A stretch of DNA of 64,000 bases from Pseudaeromonas sp963677375 (GTDB taxonomy: Bacteria; Pseudomonadota; Gammaproteobacteria; Enterobacterales; Aeromonadaceae), in contig CAXXIF010000004.1 in NCBI GenBank assembly GCA_963677375.2, positions 248,001 to 312,000 of the forward strand. The letters are read 5' to 3'. Below are positions 63,025 to 64,000 of the stretch, in pieces. The notes beneath the pieces are model-generated. The model saw only the letters and a list, made by a program, of their open reading frames with translations, was not told the DNA's origin and made no database searches. The translations under genes and the position numbers were made by a program. Position 1 is the stretch's first letter. Each line of letters starts with the position of its first letter.

Positions 63025-64000
63025 ATGTTGAAGATTTACAACTCACTCACGCGTCAAAAAGAAGAATTCAAGCCAATTCGCCCCGGCCAGGTGGGCATGT
63101 ATGTGTGTGGGGTGACCATCTATGACCTGTGCCATATTGGCCATGGTCGTACCTTTGTCGGCTTTGATGTGGTCGTGCGCTACCTGCGTTATCTGGGCTA
63201 TCAGGTGAACTTTGTGCGCAATATCACCGATGTGGATGACAAGATCATCAAACGGGCGGCTGAAAATCAGGAGTCTTGCGAAGCGCTGACCGAACGCTTG
63301 ATTGGCGAGATGCACGCCGACTTCGATGCGTTGAATCTGCAGCGCCCGGATATAGAGCCGCGCGCCACCCTGCATATGAGCGAGATCATCGCCCTGGTGG
63401 AGCAGCTGCTGGCCAATGGTAACGCCTATGTGGCCGAGAATGGCGATGTGCTGTTTGCCATCGACAGCTTTGCCGAATATGGTCGCTTGTCCGGGCAAGA
63501 TCTGGAGCAACTGCAGGCGGGAGCCCGGGTCAGCGTCGAGGAGGCCAAGCGCAATCCGCTGGATTTCGTGCTGTGGAAGATGTCCAAACCCGGGGAGCCG
63601 ACCTGGGAGTCCCCCTGGGGACCGGGGCGTCCGGGCTGGCATATCGAGTGCTCGGCCATGAACTCCAAGCATCTGGGCAACCACTTTGATATTCACGGTG
63701 GCGGCTCGGATCTGATGTTCCCGCACCATGAAAACGAGATTGCCCAGAGCTGCTGCGCCCACCATACCGCCTATGTCAACACCTGGATGCATACCGGCAT
63801 GGTGATGGTCGACAAGGAGAAGATGTCCAAATCACTGGGTAACTTTTTCACTATCCGTGATGTGTTGCAGGTGTTTGATGCCGAGACGGTGCGCTATTTC
63901 CTGATGTCGGGTCACTATCGCAGCCAGTTGAACTACTCCGATGAGAATCTCAATCAGGGGCGTGCGGCTCTGGAGCGGCTCTACACAGCACTGCGCGGTG
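63025..64000 (+). CDS. cysS: Cysteinyl-tRNA synthetase CysS (5' part)
   Basis: The first 325 codons of about 460; the gene runs off the window. Class I synthetase: the zinc and HIGH region reads YVCGVTIYDLCHIGHGRTF near 26-44, FPHHENEIAQS near 233 and the KMSKS loop (KMSKSLGN) near 269. It joins cysteine to its tRNA. Confidence 0.97.
   Translation, partial: MLKIYNSLTRQKEEFKPIRPGQVGMYVCGVTIYDLCHIGHGRTFVGFDVVVRYLRYLGYQVNFVRNITDVDDKIIKRAAENQESCEALTERLIGEMHADFDALNLQRPDIEPRATLHMSEIIALVEQLLANGNAYVAENGDVLFAIDSFAEYGRLSGQDLEQLQAGARVSVEEAKRNPLDFVLWKMSKPGEPTWESPWGPGRPGWHIECSAMNSKHLGNHFDIHGGGSDLMFPHHENEIAQSCCAHHTAYVNTWMHTGMVMVDKEKMSKSLGNFFTIRDVLQVFDAETVRYFLMSGHYRSQLNYSDENLNQGRAALERLYTALRG

Overview
The window reads as a chromosomal segment of a gammaproteobacterium close to the Aeromonadales/Vibrionales. 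The evidence is the gene order pdxB - asd/usg - fimV(hubP) - truA - accD - folC - dedD, a luxO-luxU pair next to yvcK, rsxABCDGE-nth, tyrR, lpxH-ppiB and cysS. A nif cluster shows that the organism is probably a diazotroph. I cannot name the species.

Layout. (1) 1-14390 is the attI-proximal part of a large chromosomal integron. It holds 26 cassettes that all read leftwards (minus strand), separated by 25 recognisable attC sites. The integrase gene intI (14616-15587, plus strand) lies at the right-hand end with its back to the array. Ten cassettes carry ordinary small genes: lipoproteins, small membrane proteins, a NYN-domain nuclease, a zinc-ribbon protein, an Imm70-like immunity protein, and unknowns. 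The other sixteen are copies of one ORF-poor cassette body of about 373 or 418 bp that has no consistently open frame on either strand. This repeated body is the most unusual thing in the window. (2) 15588-17390 holds a short gene-poor spacer and an HDOD-GAF regulator. (3) 17541-24333 is a nif block: HesB/IscA-like, nifU, nifS; then nifV, nifW, nifZ and a doubly frameshifted nifM; then nifF on the opposite strand. Each of the three transcription units has a GG-N10-GC sigma-54 promoter with one or two TGT-N10-ACA NifA sites 65-100 bp upstream. (4) 24478-36251 holds a TDT transporter with a divergent LysR regulator, followed by the pdxB to dedD core block and a NIF3-family gene.

(5) 36259-44307 is a signalling block. 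It contains a sensor kinase that appears to lack its phospho-accepting histidine, LuxO, LuxU, YvcK, and a FIST-domain sensor overlapping a GAF-PAS hybrid histidine kinase. LuxO-LuxU is the quorum-sensing phosphorelay of vibrios; I saw no Qrr-like sRNA next to it. (6) 44720-51905 holds folE, an OlsF-like ornithine-lipid acyltransferase, pepT, speA behind a long leader, and nth. (7) 51963-57900 is rsxABCDGE, with a repeat-rich RsxC tail. Rnf/Rsx complexes can supply low-potential electrons, so this could serve NifF and nitrogenase as well as SoxR reduction; that link is inference. (8) 58134-64000 holds an EamA exporter, tyrR, lpxH, ppiB, a tandem pair of 66-residue paralogous unknown proteins, and the 5' part of cysS, which runs off the end.

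The integron is visibly more AT-rich than the rest. Every judgement here comes from reading the sequence without database searches. Gene starts were chosen from family length and ribosome-binding sites.
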